Of a DNA stretch of 64,000 bases, positions 35,619-44,344 are shown piece by piece; the first letter of the stretch is position 1; each line of letters opens with the position of its first letter. The notes below the pieces were generated by a model that had not been told where the DNA came from, made no database searches, and worked only from the letters and a program-made list of their open reading frames with translations. Source of the stretch: Alcaligenes sp. SDU_A2 (lineage in GTDB: Bacteria; Pseudomonadota; Gammaproteobacteria; Burkholderiales; Burkholderiaceae_B). A program made the position numbers and the translations under genes. The DNA lies in contig NZ_CP151273.1 of assembly GCF_038237375.1 (NCBI RefSeq), positions 1,550,001 through 1,614,000 of the forward strand, in the 5' to 3' direction.

Positions 35619-36584
35619 TCAGCGGCGCAGCTGGCCGAGCCGGTAGGCCTGGGCAAGCAGTTCGGCGGCCACGGCGACGGCGATGATTGCGGGCTCTTTG
35701 CCGGTAATGCCGGATGCGCCGATCGGGCAAACCAGCTCTTGAATACGGGCACTGGGCAGACCGCGTTGTTGTAAGCGCCGCTCAAACTGGCGGCGCTTGG
35801 TCTGCGAACCGATCAGGCCGACGTAGGCGGTATCGGTGCGTCGCAGAATTTGCTGGCACAGCTTCAGATCCAGGGCGTGGCTGTGAGTCATGACCAGAAA
35901 GTAGCTGCCGGGCGCGGCTTGTTCGATCAGGGCATCGGGAATGTCCGTGGCCTCGATGCTGACATTATCGGGCCAGCGATTCGGAAATGCCGCTTCCCGT
36001 TCGTCTATCCATTGCACTGTGCAAGGCAGGGTGCCCAGCACATTGATCAGGGCCTCGCCAACATGGCCTGCGCCAAACAGCAAGATGTTCAGGGGGGCGG
36101 GTGGCCAGTCCTCCAGCCATTGCGTCTGATCCGCGCGGCGTTCCAAGTGTGAGCCAGCACAGGAGTGTAACCGGATCTGCACCTGTCGTTCACCCGCCGG
36201 CAGCAAAAGGGAGCGGCGGCTGGCGGCCTGGCCAGTTTGCAGTGCTTTGTTCAGGGGTTCCAGCCAGACCAGATCAGCCGGTTCCAGCACCTCGTGCAGC
36301 AGCGTGACCGCGCCGCCGCAGCATTGACCCAGACTGGGGCCCAGCGGCAGACGCGCCAGAGACCAGGCTGGCGCATTGTCTTGCTTCAGCAGGGCGCGCG
36401 CTTGTTCGGCAGCTACCCATTCCAGATGGCCGCCTCCTATGGTCAGCCATTGCCCGGTCAAGCTGAACAGCATGGCGGTGCCGGTAGCGCGCGGGGTCGA
36501 GCCTTGCGCCTGGGCGACCGAACACAGCACCAGCCGCTCGCCGGCTTGCAGGCGGGGCAGCGCAATCCCCGGCCAGTTGTTCAT
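35619..36584 (-). CDS. xdhC: Xanthine dehydrogenase accessory protein XdhC
   Basis: Binds molybdenum cofactor, promotes its sulfuration and delivers it to XdhB. The 321 residues have the N-terminal XdhC/CoxI domain with GSTPRATGTAMLF and the C-terminal Rossmann-like domain with ILLFGAGHVGEALINVLG. The ending ICPIGASGI-like segment (VCPIGASGITGKEPAIIAVAVAAELL) is typical. The start overlaps the xdhB stop by 4 bp, so it is translated with the enzyme it serves. Confidence 0.95.
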   Translation of the reverse strand: MNNWPGIALPRLQAGERLVLCSVAQAQGSTPRATGTAMLFSLTGQWLTIGGGHLEWVAAEQARALLKQDNAPAWSLARLPLGPSLGQCCGGAVTLLHEVLEPADLVWLEPLNKALQTGQAASRRSLLLPAGERQVQIRLHSCAGSHLERRADQTQWLEDWPPAPLNILLFGAGHVGEALINVLGTLPCTVQWIDEREAAFPNRWPDNVSIEATDIPDALIEQAAPGSYFLVMTHSHALDLKLCQQILRRTDTAYVGLIGSQTKRRQFERRLQQRGLPSARIQELVCPIGASGITGKEPAIIAVAVAAELLAQAYRLGQLRR

Positions 36585-38908
36585 TGTCCCTGGCGCAACC
36601 CGGTCACGGCGCGCAGAATGGCTTCAGGGGTGGCGGGGGCATGGAGTTGCGGCTCCAGGCGGTAGTCGGCCACGCTGGCGATGGCATCGCGTATGGCGTT
36701 AAAGACGCTGAAGGGCAACAGCAGCGGCGGTTCGCCTACGGCTTTGGAGCGATGAATGGAATCGACGCTATTGCGGTTGTCGAACAGTCGCACGCGAAAA
36801 TCCGTGGGGCAATCGCTGATAGCTGGAATTTTGTAGGTGGACGGCGCATGCGTGCTGAGTTTGCCTTGGGCATTCCAGACCAGCTCTTCGCTGGTCAGCC
36901 AGCCCATACCCTGGATGAAAGCCCCCTCGACCTGGCCTATGTCCAGAGCCGGGTTGATGGAGCGGCCTACATCGTGCAGCACATCGGCGCGCAACAGGCG
37001 CGATTCGCCTGTCAGGGTGTCGATAATGACTTCGGCCACGGCAGCGCCGTACGAAAAATAGTAGAAAGGGTGGCCTTTCATGGATTTGGAGTCCCAGTGC
37101 AGGCCGGGTGTGGCGTAGAAACCGTCGGACCATAGCTGCACGCGTGCCTGGTAGGCGCGTTCGACCAACTCAAAAAAGGGCAGTGTCTGGTCGGCCACAT
37201 ATACCTGTCCCTGGCCCAGGCGCACCTCGTGTTCGGCAACTTGGAATACCTGGGCGGCCACGCCCACCAGGCGCTGGCGGATCTGGGAGGCGGCGTCCTG
37301 GGCAGCCTTGCCGTTCAGATCGGTGCCAGTGGAGGCGGCAGTAGCCGAGGTGTTGGCGATTTTGCTGGTATCGGTGGCCGTAACGCGCACCTGATCCAGA
37401 TTCAGGCCCAGTTCGTGCGCCACGACCTGGGCCACTTTGGTGTTCAGGCCCTGGCCCATCTCGGTGCCGCCATGATTCACCAGTACTGTGCCGTCGCGGT
37501 ATACATGCACCAGCGCCCCTGCCTGATTGAAGGCCGGCACATTAAAGGAAATGCCGAATTTGACCGGCGTCAGCGCCAGTCCTTTTTTGAGCACGGGGCT
37601 GGCGGCATTAAAGGCCCGAATCTGGCGGCGGCGTTCGCGGTAGTCGCTGCTGGCCTCCAGCTCGTCGACCAGCTCGTGGATGATATTGTCCTGGACCACT
37701 TGATCGTACGGAGTGACATTGCGCTCGTGCTTGCCATAGAAGTTCAAGCGGCGCACATCCAGCGGATCTTTGCCCAGGCGGCGGGCGATGGCATCCAAGG
37801 CCACCTCCATCATCAATGCGCCTTGCGGGCCGCCGAAACCGCGAAATGCCGTGTTGGACTGGGTGTTGGTGCGGCCGCACAGCGCGCTCATCTGCACGTC
37901 GGACAGGTAGTAGGCGTTGTCGAAGTGGCAGATGGCGCGGGTGGCGACAGGGCCGGACAGATCGGCCGAATATCCGGCGTTGGCCGTCATGTCCAGGCGC
38001 GCGCCCAGCAGTCGGCCCTGATCGTCATATCCAATGTCGTATTCGTAGTAAAAGCCGTGGCGCTTGCCGGTAATCATGAAGTCATCGTCCCGGTCCAGGC
38101 GCAGCTTGACGGGGCGTTGCAGTTGTACCGCGCAGATGCTGGACAGGCAGGCATAGAGGGCTGACTGGGACTCTTTGCCGCCAAAACCGCCGCCCATGCG
38201 CCGACATTCCACCAGCACCTTGTGCGCGCCCACGCCCAGCGCATGGGCAATCAGCTGCTGCATTTCGGACGGGTGTTGGGTGGAGCACCAGACATGCACC
38301 GCGCCATGCTCTTTGGGCACGGCGTAGGATATCTGGCCTTCCAGGTAGAACTGCTCCTGGCCATTGCACTCGAAGGTGCCTTGCAGGCGGTGCGGAGCCG
38401 ATAGCAGGGCTTGCCGGGCATTGCCCTGAGTCAATTGCATCGGCGGCAGTACGCCGGCCTGTGCCTGTTTGGCCTGTTGCGGTGTCAGGATGGCGGGCAG
38501 TTCTTCGTAGTCGATCTGGCCCAGGCGGGCGGCGCGACGTGCCAGATCGTGCGAGGCGGCGACCACGGCGAAAACAGGCTGACCCACGTAGTACACGGTG
38601 CCATCGGCCAGAATGGGGTCATCGTGAATGATAGGGCCGCAATTGTTTTCGGCCGGTATATCGTTGGCTGTCAGCACGGCGATGACGCCCGGTGCGCGGC
38701 GCACCGCGTCCAGGTCTACCTTCAGCAGTCGTGCATGGGCTTTCTGGGACAGGCCCAGCGCGGCGTGCAGCGTGCCGTGCAATTCGGGAATGTCGTCGGT
38801 GTAGGTCGCGGTGCCGGTCACATGCAGTTCGGCCGATTCGTGCAGAAAGGATACGCCCACACGGTCGGGCGAAGGCTGGCCGGTCAGTTCTTTGGCGTCG
38901 ACTTTCAT
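36581..38908 (-). CDS. xdhB: Xanthine dehydrogenase, molybdopterin-binding subunit
   Basis: The large catalytic subunit that hydroxylates hypoxanthine and xanthine at the Mo centre. The 775 residues contain GTATYTDDIPEL near the start, RMGGGFGGKESQ, FRGFGGPQGALMMEVALD, GTEMGQGLNTKVAQV, and near the end KAVGEPPLLLPFS with the catalytic glutamate. It overlaps xdhA by 4 bp upstream and xdhC by 4 bp downstream. Length and motifs match two-subunit bacterial XDH. Confidence 0.97.
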   Translation of the reverse strand: MKVDAKELTGQPSPDRVGVSFLHESAELHVTGTATYTDDIPELHGTLHAALGLSQKAHARLLKVDLDAVRRAPGVIAVLTANDIPAENNCGPIIHDDPILADGTVYYVGQPVFAVVAASHDLARRAARLGQIDYEELPAILTPQQAKQAQAGVLPPMQLTQGNARQALLSAPHRLQGTFECNGQEQFYLEGQISYAVPKEHGAVHVWCSTQHPSEMQQLIAHALGVGAHKVLVECRRMGGGFGGKESQSALYACLSSICAVQLQRPVKLRLDRDDDFMITGKRHGFYYEYDIGYDDQGRLLGARLDMTANAGYSADLSGPVATRAICHFDNAYYLSDVQMSALCGRTNTQSNTAFRGFGGPQGALMMEVALDAIARRLGKDPLDVRRLNFYGKHERNVTPYDQVVQDNIIHELVDELEASSDYRERRRQIRAFNAASPVLKKGLALTPVKFGISFNVPAFNQAGALVHVYRDGTVLVNHGGTEMGQGLNTKVAQVVAHELGLNLDQVRVTATDTSKIANTSATAASTGTDLNGKAAQDAASQIRQRLVGVAAQVFQVAEHEVRLGQGQVYVADQTLPFFELVERAYQARVQLWSDGFYATPGLHWDSKSMKGHPFYYFSYGAAVAEVIIDTLTGESRLLRADVLHDVGRSINPALDIGQVEGAFIQGMGWLTSEELVWNAQGKLSTHAPSTYKIPAISDCPTDFRVRLFDNRNSVDSIHRSKAVGEPPLLLPFSVFNAIRDAIASVADYRLEPQLHAPATPEAILRAVTGLRQGQ

Positions 38909-40404
38909 GGCTGGGCCTCCTGGCGGACCTGTGGGCGGGCAAAGACGCTTAGCTGGTCCGGGCGCAAGGGGGTGTCCGGGCGCGTCTCCAGGTAGAAACG
39001 GTACAGCAGATTGGCCGCCGTCTGGCTGCGGTACTGGCTGCTGGCGCGCATGTCGCTAAGTGGCTGGTAGTCTTGTTGCAAGGCTTGCATGGCCGCTTGC
39101 ACACTGTTTTCGTCCCAGGGCTGGCCGTGCAGCGCCAGTTCCGCGTGGGCCGCCCGCTTGGGTGTGGCGGCCATGCCGCCGAACGCGATGCGTGCCTGAC
39201 GCACTCGCGTGCCATCCAGCTCGATGGCAAACGCGGCGCACACGGCCGAAATGTCCTGATCAAAACGCTTGGACAGCTTGTAGGTGCGCAACTGCCAGCC
39301 GCTCTTGTTGCGCGGCACCAGCAGGCCTTGTACGAACTCGCCCGGCTCCATGGCGGTTTTCTGGTAGGCCAGATACAGATCCTCCAGCGGCAGAATGCGT
39401 ACGCGTTCGCCTTTGCGCAGCATGACGCGGGTGCGCAGGGCGATCAAGGCCGGCATGGAGTCGCCGATGGGCGAACCGTTGGCCACGTTGCCGCCCAGTG
39501 TTCCGGCATTGCGGATGGGGAAGGAGGCAAAACGCTGGCGCAGCTCGGTCAGTTCGGGGTGATCGTTGAGCAGGGCGTCGAAGGCATCGTTCAGCAGCAC
39601 GCCGGCACCGATGTACAGATCATCCTGGCCGGTGGGGGCCAGTTCGCGCAGTTCGGCCACGCGACCGATATAAATCAGGTGCGGCAGATTACGGAATTGC
39701 TTGGTCACCCACAGGCCGATATCGGTGCTGCCGGCCAGGATGCGGGCCTGGGGAAACTGTTCACGCAGGTGCGCCAGTTCGTCCAGTGTGCGCGGCGCAT
39801 GGAAGGTCTGGTCCTGGTGCCGGTAGGCCAGCATTGGGCCGGACTGGATGGCGCGCAGTTGTTTTTCCACGGCGTCGCGGTCAAAGTGCGCCCTCGGGTA
39901 CCGGTGCATGGCCTGGGCGGCGTCGATAATGGGGCGGTAGCCGGTGCAGCGGCACAGATTGCCGGACAGCACATCGTCGATTTGAGCGCGTGTCGGGGGC
40001 GGCGCATCCTGCGGATGCGACAGGTAAAGTCCCCATAGCGACATGATAAAACCGGGCGTGCAAAAACCGCACTGGGCACCGTGCAGGTCGACCATGGCTT
40101 GCTGCACTGGGTGCAGGCTGCCGTCGGCCTGGCGCAGATCTTCGACGGTGTACAGCACTTTGCCGTCCAAAGTGGGCAGTAATTGAATGCAGGCATTGAC
40201 GGCGCGCAGTTGCAGGCGTTGGTCGCCATCCAGTTCGCCCACCATGACGGTACAGGCACCGCAATCGCCTTCGGCGCAGCCTTCTTTGGTGCCGGTGCAG
40301 TGCAGATCCTCGCGTATATACTGTAGAACGGTTTGCGTGGCGGGGCTCTGGGTCACCTCTTGCACCTGACCGCGATAAATAAAACGAATGGGTCTTGTCT
40401 CCAT
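38905..40404 (-). CDS. xdhA: Xanthine dehydrogenase, Fe-S/FAD subunit
   Basis: The small subunit that passes electrons from Mo to NAD. The 499 residues begin with a plant-type [2Fe-2S] domain (EGCAEGDCGACTV, Cys43/48/51), then the second [2Fe-2S] domain (CGFCTPGF and CRCTGYRPI), then the FAD-binding domain (ILAGSTDIGLWVTKQ and GTLGGNVANGSPIGD). It is the first gene of the purine operon and diverges from a LysR gene with a 114-bp intergenic region, which probably holds the promoter and operator. Confidence 0.97.
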   Translation of the reverse strand: METRPIRFIYRGQVQEVTQSPATQTVLQYIREDLHCTGTKEGCAEGDCGACTVMVGELDGDQRLQLRAVNACIQLLPTLDGKVLYTVEDLRQADGSLHPVQQAMVDLHGAQCGFCTPGFIMSLWGLYLSHPQDAPPPTRAQIDDVLSGNLCRCTGYRPIIDAAQAMHRYPRAHFDRDAVEKQLRAIQSGPMLAYRHQDQTFHAPRTLDELAHLREQFPQARILAGSTDIGLWVTKQFRNLPHLIYIGRVAELRELAPTGQDDLYIGAGVLLNDAFDALLNDHPELTELRQRFASFPIRNAGTLGGNVANGSPIGDSMPALIALRTRVMLRKGERVRILPLEDLYLAYQKTAMEPGEFVQGLLVPRNKSGWQLRTYKLSKRFDQDISAVCAAFAIELDGTRVRQARIAFGGMAATPKRAAHAELALHGQPWDENSVQAAMQALQQDYQPLSDMRASSQYRSQTAANLLYRFYLETRPDTPLRPDQLSVFARPQVRQEAQP

Positions 40405-40444
40405 GGTCTCGCTCGACTGTTTTTTTACCTGTTCAAGATAGCAC

Positions 40445-40472
40445 TTGTCTTGGGCGCGGACATTTGTCTGGG
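40445..40472. promoter_or_regulatory. Direct TTGTCT repeats in the xdhA/LysR divergent region
   Basis: TTGTCTTGGG (from 40445) and TTGTCTGGG (from 40464) are 19 bp apart, about two helical turns, between the divergent xdhA and LysR starts. They could be operator half-sites. This is inference from position and repetition only. Confidence 0.3.
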
Positions 40473-40518
40473 ATGATGTTTACTATTTTTCTCCCTGGTT
40501 CGCTCCGTCGCAACTGCC

Positions 40519-41505
40519 ATGATGGCGGAGGACACGATTTACGCCATGCCAAAACTACGAGAACAATTGGATATTCATTTATTGAAGGTTCTGCAGTCGC
40601 TGCTTAAAGAACATAGCGTGTCGCGGACCGCCATTCGGCTGGGCATGTCCCAGCCGGCCGTCAGTAATGCCTTGCGACGGTTAAGGGAGATCACGGGCGA
40701 CGCTATTTTGCTGCGCGGCAAAAAGGGCATGGTGCCGACCGAACGCGGCCAGGAGTTGCTGCGCAACGCCTCTGAAGCCTTGCAGGCCATCGAGCGCATT
40801 TCGGCTCTTGCCCAGGCACACGATCCGGCGCAGTCTACCCGTGTGTTCAATCTGGGCGCGCCCGACTATCTGGACGGTTCATTCATTCCCGATATTGCCG
40901 AGCGGGTGCGTCGGCAGGCGCCGCAGGCCCGGTTGGTAGTGCATGCCATCAGCCCCGATCTGGATTATGTCCAGGCACTGGAGGAAGGCGAGCTGGACGT
41001 GGTCATCGGCAACTGGCTGGAGCCGCCCGAAAAGTTGCATCTGGCGCGTTTGTTCGACGATGAGGTCGTCTGTATGCTGGGGCACCAGCATCCTTTGGCC
41101 CAGCGGGGGTTGTCATTGCAACATTATCTGGACATGCCGCATCTGGCACCGTCTGTCCATGTGTCCGAGAAGCAGGGGTTTATTGATGGCTGTCTGGCCG
41201 AGCAGGGCATCAGCCGCCTCGTGCAGATGGTGGTGCCGTATTTCGGCATCGTGCCTGGAATACTGTGTCGCACCGATATGGTGTTCACCACCAACCGTCA
41301 GTTTGCGGAGTATTATGCGCGTTTGCTGCCGATTGCCGTACTGCCCTGTCCGGTCAACTTGCCGCCTATGCGTTTTTATCAACTTTGGCACCCGCGCACG
41401 CAGCATGCGGCCGAGCTGCTGTGGTTTCGGCGTTGCATTGCGGATGCGGCGGCCCGCCTGGGCGGCGCGGCTTTATCCGGCAGCGCAGGAGAAGAATCAA
41501 AATGA
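40519..41505 (+). CDS. LysR-family transcriptional regulator
   Basis: A 328-residue LTTR. The N-terminal winged HTH contains LKEHSVSRTAIRLGMSQPAVSNALRRLRE, and a PBP2-type effector domain follows. The start may be ATG 40519 or ATG 40546 (MPKLREQLDIHLL); the second gives a more typical N-terminus, but neither has a well-spaced SD. It diverges from xdhABC-guaD and overlaps pxpA by 4 bp, so it could control either. NodD/NahR-like wording (ALRRLRE, QPAVSNAL) is visible. The effector is unknown. Confidence 0.88.
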   Translation: MMAEDTIYAMPKLREQLDIHLLKVLQSLLKEHSVSRTAIRLGMSQPAVSNALRRLREITGDAILLRGKKGMVPTERGQELLRNASEALQAIERISALAQAHDPAQSTRVFNLGAPDYLDGSFIPDIAERVRRQAPQARLVVHAISPDLDYVQALEEGELDVVIGNWLEPPEKLHLARLFDDEVVCMLGHQHPLAQRGLSLQHYLDMPHLAPSVHVSEKQGFIDGCLAEQGISRLVQMVVPYFGIVPGILCRTDMVFTTNRQFAEYYARLLPIAVLPCPVNLPPMRFYQLWHPRTQHAAELLWFRRCIADAAARLGGAALSGSAGEESK

Positions 41506-42260
41506 GTCTGCAGATCGATCTAAACTGCGATATGGGCGAGAGCTTCGGGGCGTGGACGATGGGCCACGATCAGCAGGTGATGCCTTGGGTGTCGTCGGTC
41601 AATATTGCCTGTGGTTTTCATGCCGGCGATCCGGCCACCATGCGGCGCACCGTGGCCCTGGCCCTTGAACACGGCGTGCGTATCGGCGCGCATCCCGGCT
41701 TGCCCGACCTGGTGGGGTTTGGCCGTCGGGTCATGGCAATCAGTCCCCAGGAAGCCTATGACCTTGTCGTGGTGCAGGTGGGGGCGCTGGCGGCCGTGGC
41801 GCGCTCGCAAGGCGCTGCGCTGCATCATGTCAAGGCGCATGGTGCCTTGTATAACATGGCTGCCCGCGATGCAGGGTTGGCGCAGGCCATTGCGCAGGCT
41901 GTGGCCGATGTGGATGGCAGCCTGGTTTTGTATGCCCTGGCGGGCAGTGTGCAGGCACAAATCGGCCGGCAGGCGGGCCTGGCGGTTGCCCAGGAAGTGT
42001 TTGCGGATCGCAGCTACCAGTCAGACGGCAGTCTGACGCCGCGCCAGCAGCCCGGTGCCATGATTACCGATATACAGCAATCCGTGGATCAGGTCTTGCA
42101 GATGGTGGAACAGGGGCGGGTGACGTGTCTGACGGGCGAGTCGATCGCCTTGCAGGCCGATACACTGTGTCTACATGGCGATCAGCCTGGCGCAACTGAC
42201 TTTGCCCGCCACTTGCATGCCGCTTTTCAGGAACGCGGCATACGTGTGCAGGCAGTCTGA
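41502..42260 (+). CDS. pxpA: 5-oxoprolinase subunit A (PxpA, LamB/YcsF family)
   Basis: A 252-residue protein starting MSLQIDLNCDMGESFGAW, the hallmark of the YcsF family, with NIACGFHAGDP, GAHPGLPDLVGFGRR and HHVKAHGALYN. In the known PxpABC enzyme it acts with PxpB and PxpC to hydrolyse 5-oxoproline to glutamate using ATP. Neither partner gene is next to it. The ATG overlaps the LysR stop (ATGA), making a two-gene unit. A BenE-type transporter gene converges on it with no intervening base. Confidence 0.9.
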   Translation: MSLQIDLNCDMGESFGAWTMGHDQQVMPWVSSVNIACGFHAGDPATMRRTVALALEHGVRIGAHPGLPDLVGFGRRVMAISPQEAYDLVVVQVGALAAVARSQGAALHHVKAHGALYNMAARDAGLAQAIAQAVADVDGSLVLYALAGSVQAQIGRQAGLAVAQEVFADRSYQSDGSLTPRQQPGAMITDIQQSVDQVLQMVEQGRVTCLTGESIALQADTLCLHGDQPGATDFARHLHAAFQERGIRVQAV

Positions 42261-43463
42261 TCAGGACGTTTTGCGCTTTTGTATCAGATAGATGGCCAGG
42301 CCAAAGACCAGGCCCCAGAAGGCGCTGCCTATGTTCAGCAAGCTCATGCCCGATGCAGTGGTCAGGAAGGTGACCAAGGCGGCATCGCGCGTATCCGGAG
42401 ATTCCAGGGCCATGTGTATGCTGTTGCCGATGGTGCCCAGCAGCGCCAGGCCGGCAATGGCGGCAATCAGTTCGGTGGGGAAGGCGGCGAACAGACTGAC
42501 CACCGTAGCGCCAAAAATACCTGCCGCCAGGTAAAACAGTCCTGCCCAGACGCTGGCTCTGTAGCGCTGGCGTGGGTCCGGGTCCGCCTCCGGAGTCATG
42601 CACAGGGCGGCGCTGATGGCGGCCAGATTGTAGGCATAGCCGCCGAAGGGCCCCAGAATCAGTCCGACGATGCCGGTCCAGCTGATGATGACCGAGTTGG
42701 GGGCTTCGTAGTTGTGTGCTTTCAGCACCGCCACGCCGGGTACGTTCTGTGAGCTCATGGTGACGATGAAAAAAGGAATGCCCACGCCCAGTAGCGCTGT
42801 CCAGGAAAATTGCGGCCAGGTCAATACAGGCGTGGCTGGCGTCCAGCTGAGGGCCTGCACATTGAGCAAGCCTTGCAGGGCGGCAATGCCGATGCCGCAC
42901 AACAGGGCCAAGGGTACCGCGTAGCGGGCGAACCATTGGCGCGCCAGCAGAAATACCGCGAACATGGCAACGCACATCAGCCATTGGGTCTGCATGGCAC
43001 CGAACAGATCCAGGCCAAAGCGCAGCAAAATACCGCCCAGCATGGCGGCGGCAATGCTGCGCGGCATGTAGTGCATCAGTTTTTGAAAGCTGCCCGTCAG
43101 GCCGCATAACGTGGTCAGCAATGACGAAAACAAGAAGATGCCGATGGCCTGCGACATGGGCAGGCCGGCCAGGCCGGTGGCCAGCAAAGCCGCGCCGGGC
43201 GTTGACCAGGCGGTCAGAATGGGGATTTTGTAGCGCAGCGACAAGCCGCAGGACAGACAACCCAGGCCTATGCCCAGGGCCCACATCCAGGAACCCAGCT
43301 CAGCCGTGCTGGCACCGGCCGCTTGGGCGGCCTGAAACACGATGGCCGCTGAACTGGTGTAGCCCACCAGCACCGCGATCAGTCCGGCAGACATGTGGGA
43401 AATCTGGAACCAGCCCAGCAGGCGGAGCAAGGGAGCAAGACTGGAAGACGACGAGAAGGACAT
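42261..43463 (-). CDS. BenE-family inner membrane transporter
   Basis: A 400-residue polytopic protein with about 11-12 hydrophobic helices, of the benzoate:H+ symporter BenE family (Pfam BenE). Family-like segments include the N-terminal HMSAGLIAVLVGYTSSAAIVFQA, CGLSLRYKIPILTAWSTPGAALL and QNVPGVAVLKAHNY. It lies 13 bp downstream of the AraC-type regulator on the same strand and ends exactly where pxpA ends. No benzoate catabolic genes are in the window, so the true substrate is open. Confidence 0.85.
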   Translation of the reverse strand: MSFSSSSSLAPLLRLLGWFQISHMSAGLIAVLVGYTSSAAIVFQAAQAAGASTAELGSWMWALGIGLGCLSCGLSLRYKIPILTAWSTPGAALLATGLAGLPMSQAIGIFLFSSLLTTLCGLTGSFQKLMHYMPRSIAAAMLGGILLRFGLDLFGAMQTQWLMCVAMFAVFLLARQWFARYAVPLALLCGIGIAALQGLLNVQALSWTPATPVLTWPQFSWTALLGVGIPFFIVTMSSQNVPGVAVLKAHNYEAPNSVIISWTGIVGLILGPFGGYAYNLAAISAALCMTPEADPDPRQRYRASVWAGLFYLAAGIFGATVVSLFAAFPTELIAAIAGLALLGTIGNSIHMALESPDTRDAALVTFLTTASGMSLLNIGSAFWGLVFGLAIYLIQKRKTS

Positions 43464-43476
43464 GGCGGCGTAAGTT

Positions 43477-44259
43477 CTAGGGTTGGCCGTGCAGGTGCGC
43501 AGGCGTCTGGTGGAGGTAGCGACTGGGTGTGCTGCCTAGAATGGACTTGAATACAGCAATAAAGGCGCTGGTCGATCCGTAGCCCAGCTCTTGTGCCGTG
43601 CTTTTGACCGGCATGCCCGAGGTCAGCTTTTGCAGGGCCAGCATCATCATCAGCTGATGACGCCAGCGCCCGAAGGTCATGCCTGTGTGTTTTAGCATAT
43701 GTCGGGCCAGGGTGCGTTCGCTCATGGCAACATGGCTGGCCCATTGCGCCATGCTGATGCGCTTGTGGGGTGCCGCCAGCATCTGGCGGGCGATGTGTTG
43801 CAAGGTAGGGTCTTCAGGCAGTGGCACGTGCAATTGTCGGGCGGGCATGTCGGCCAGCGTATCCAGCAGCACCTGCACCAGACGATGCGTGGAACTGTCG
43901 GCCGGGTAGTCCCGTTCCAGGCTGCTCAGGTGCATGATCATCTCGCGCAGCATGGGGCTGATCTCCAGCGTGCAGCAGTGATCGGGCAGTGCGCCGGCCC
44001 CCGGCTCGATGAACAGAAAATGAATCAAGGCATTGGCGGCGGCATGGTTGCAGTGCCGTATGCCGCCGGGAACCCAGACGGCGCAGCCGGGCGGCACCAT
44101 CCAGTAGCCGTCGTCGGCCTGAAAGGTGACCGCGCCATGCTGGGTCATGATGAGCTGGCCCTTGCGGTGCGTGTGCAGCGGCACTTCTTCAGGGCAACCG
44201 CCTATATCTACCTTGATACTGAAGGCCGGGCAGCCGTAGGAGTCGGGGTCGAAGTTCAT
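43477..44259 (-). CDS. AraC-family regulator, NimR-like
   Basis: A 260-residue regulator with an N-terminal cupin-like domain (HTHRKGQLIMTQHGAVTFQ and VPPGCAVWVPGGIRH) and a C-terminal double HTH (ISMAQWASHVAMSERTLARH and KSTAQELGYGSTSAFIAVFK). E. coli NimR (YeaM) has the same build and lies divergent from the CynX-family exporter nimT, as here: the partner transporter starts 85 bp away on the plus strand. The benE-like gene follows in the same direction. I infer control of the divergent transporter. Confidence 0.85.
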   Translation of the reverse strand: MNFDPDSYGCPAFSIKVDIGGCPEEVPLHTHRKGQLIMTQHGAVTFQADDGYWMVPPGCAVWVPGGIRHCNHAAANALIHFLFIEPGAGALPDHCCTLEISPMLREMIMHLSSLERDYPADSSTHRLVQVLLDTLADMPARQLHVPLPEDPTLQHIARQMLAAPHKRISMAQWASHVAMSERTLARHMLKHTGMTFGRWRHQLMMMLALQKLTSGMPVKSTAQELGYGSTSAFIAVFKSILGSTPSRYLHQTPAHLHGQP

Positions 44260-44344
44260 GCTGTCTGTTTTCGGATATAAATTGGCATAATATCGTGATT
44301 ACGTCGACTGAAAAACCGGCTAGAGTGTAGGCATCCTGAAAAAC

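Noticed and set aside
42064-43284. A 406-residue minus-strand frame inside the benE-like gene
   Set aside because: It overlaps the hydrophobic BenE frame in another register and has Arg/His/Gln-rich composition typical of shadows.
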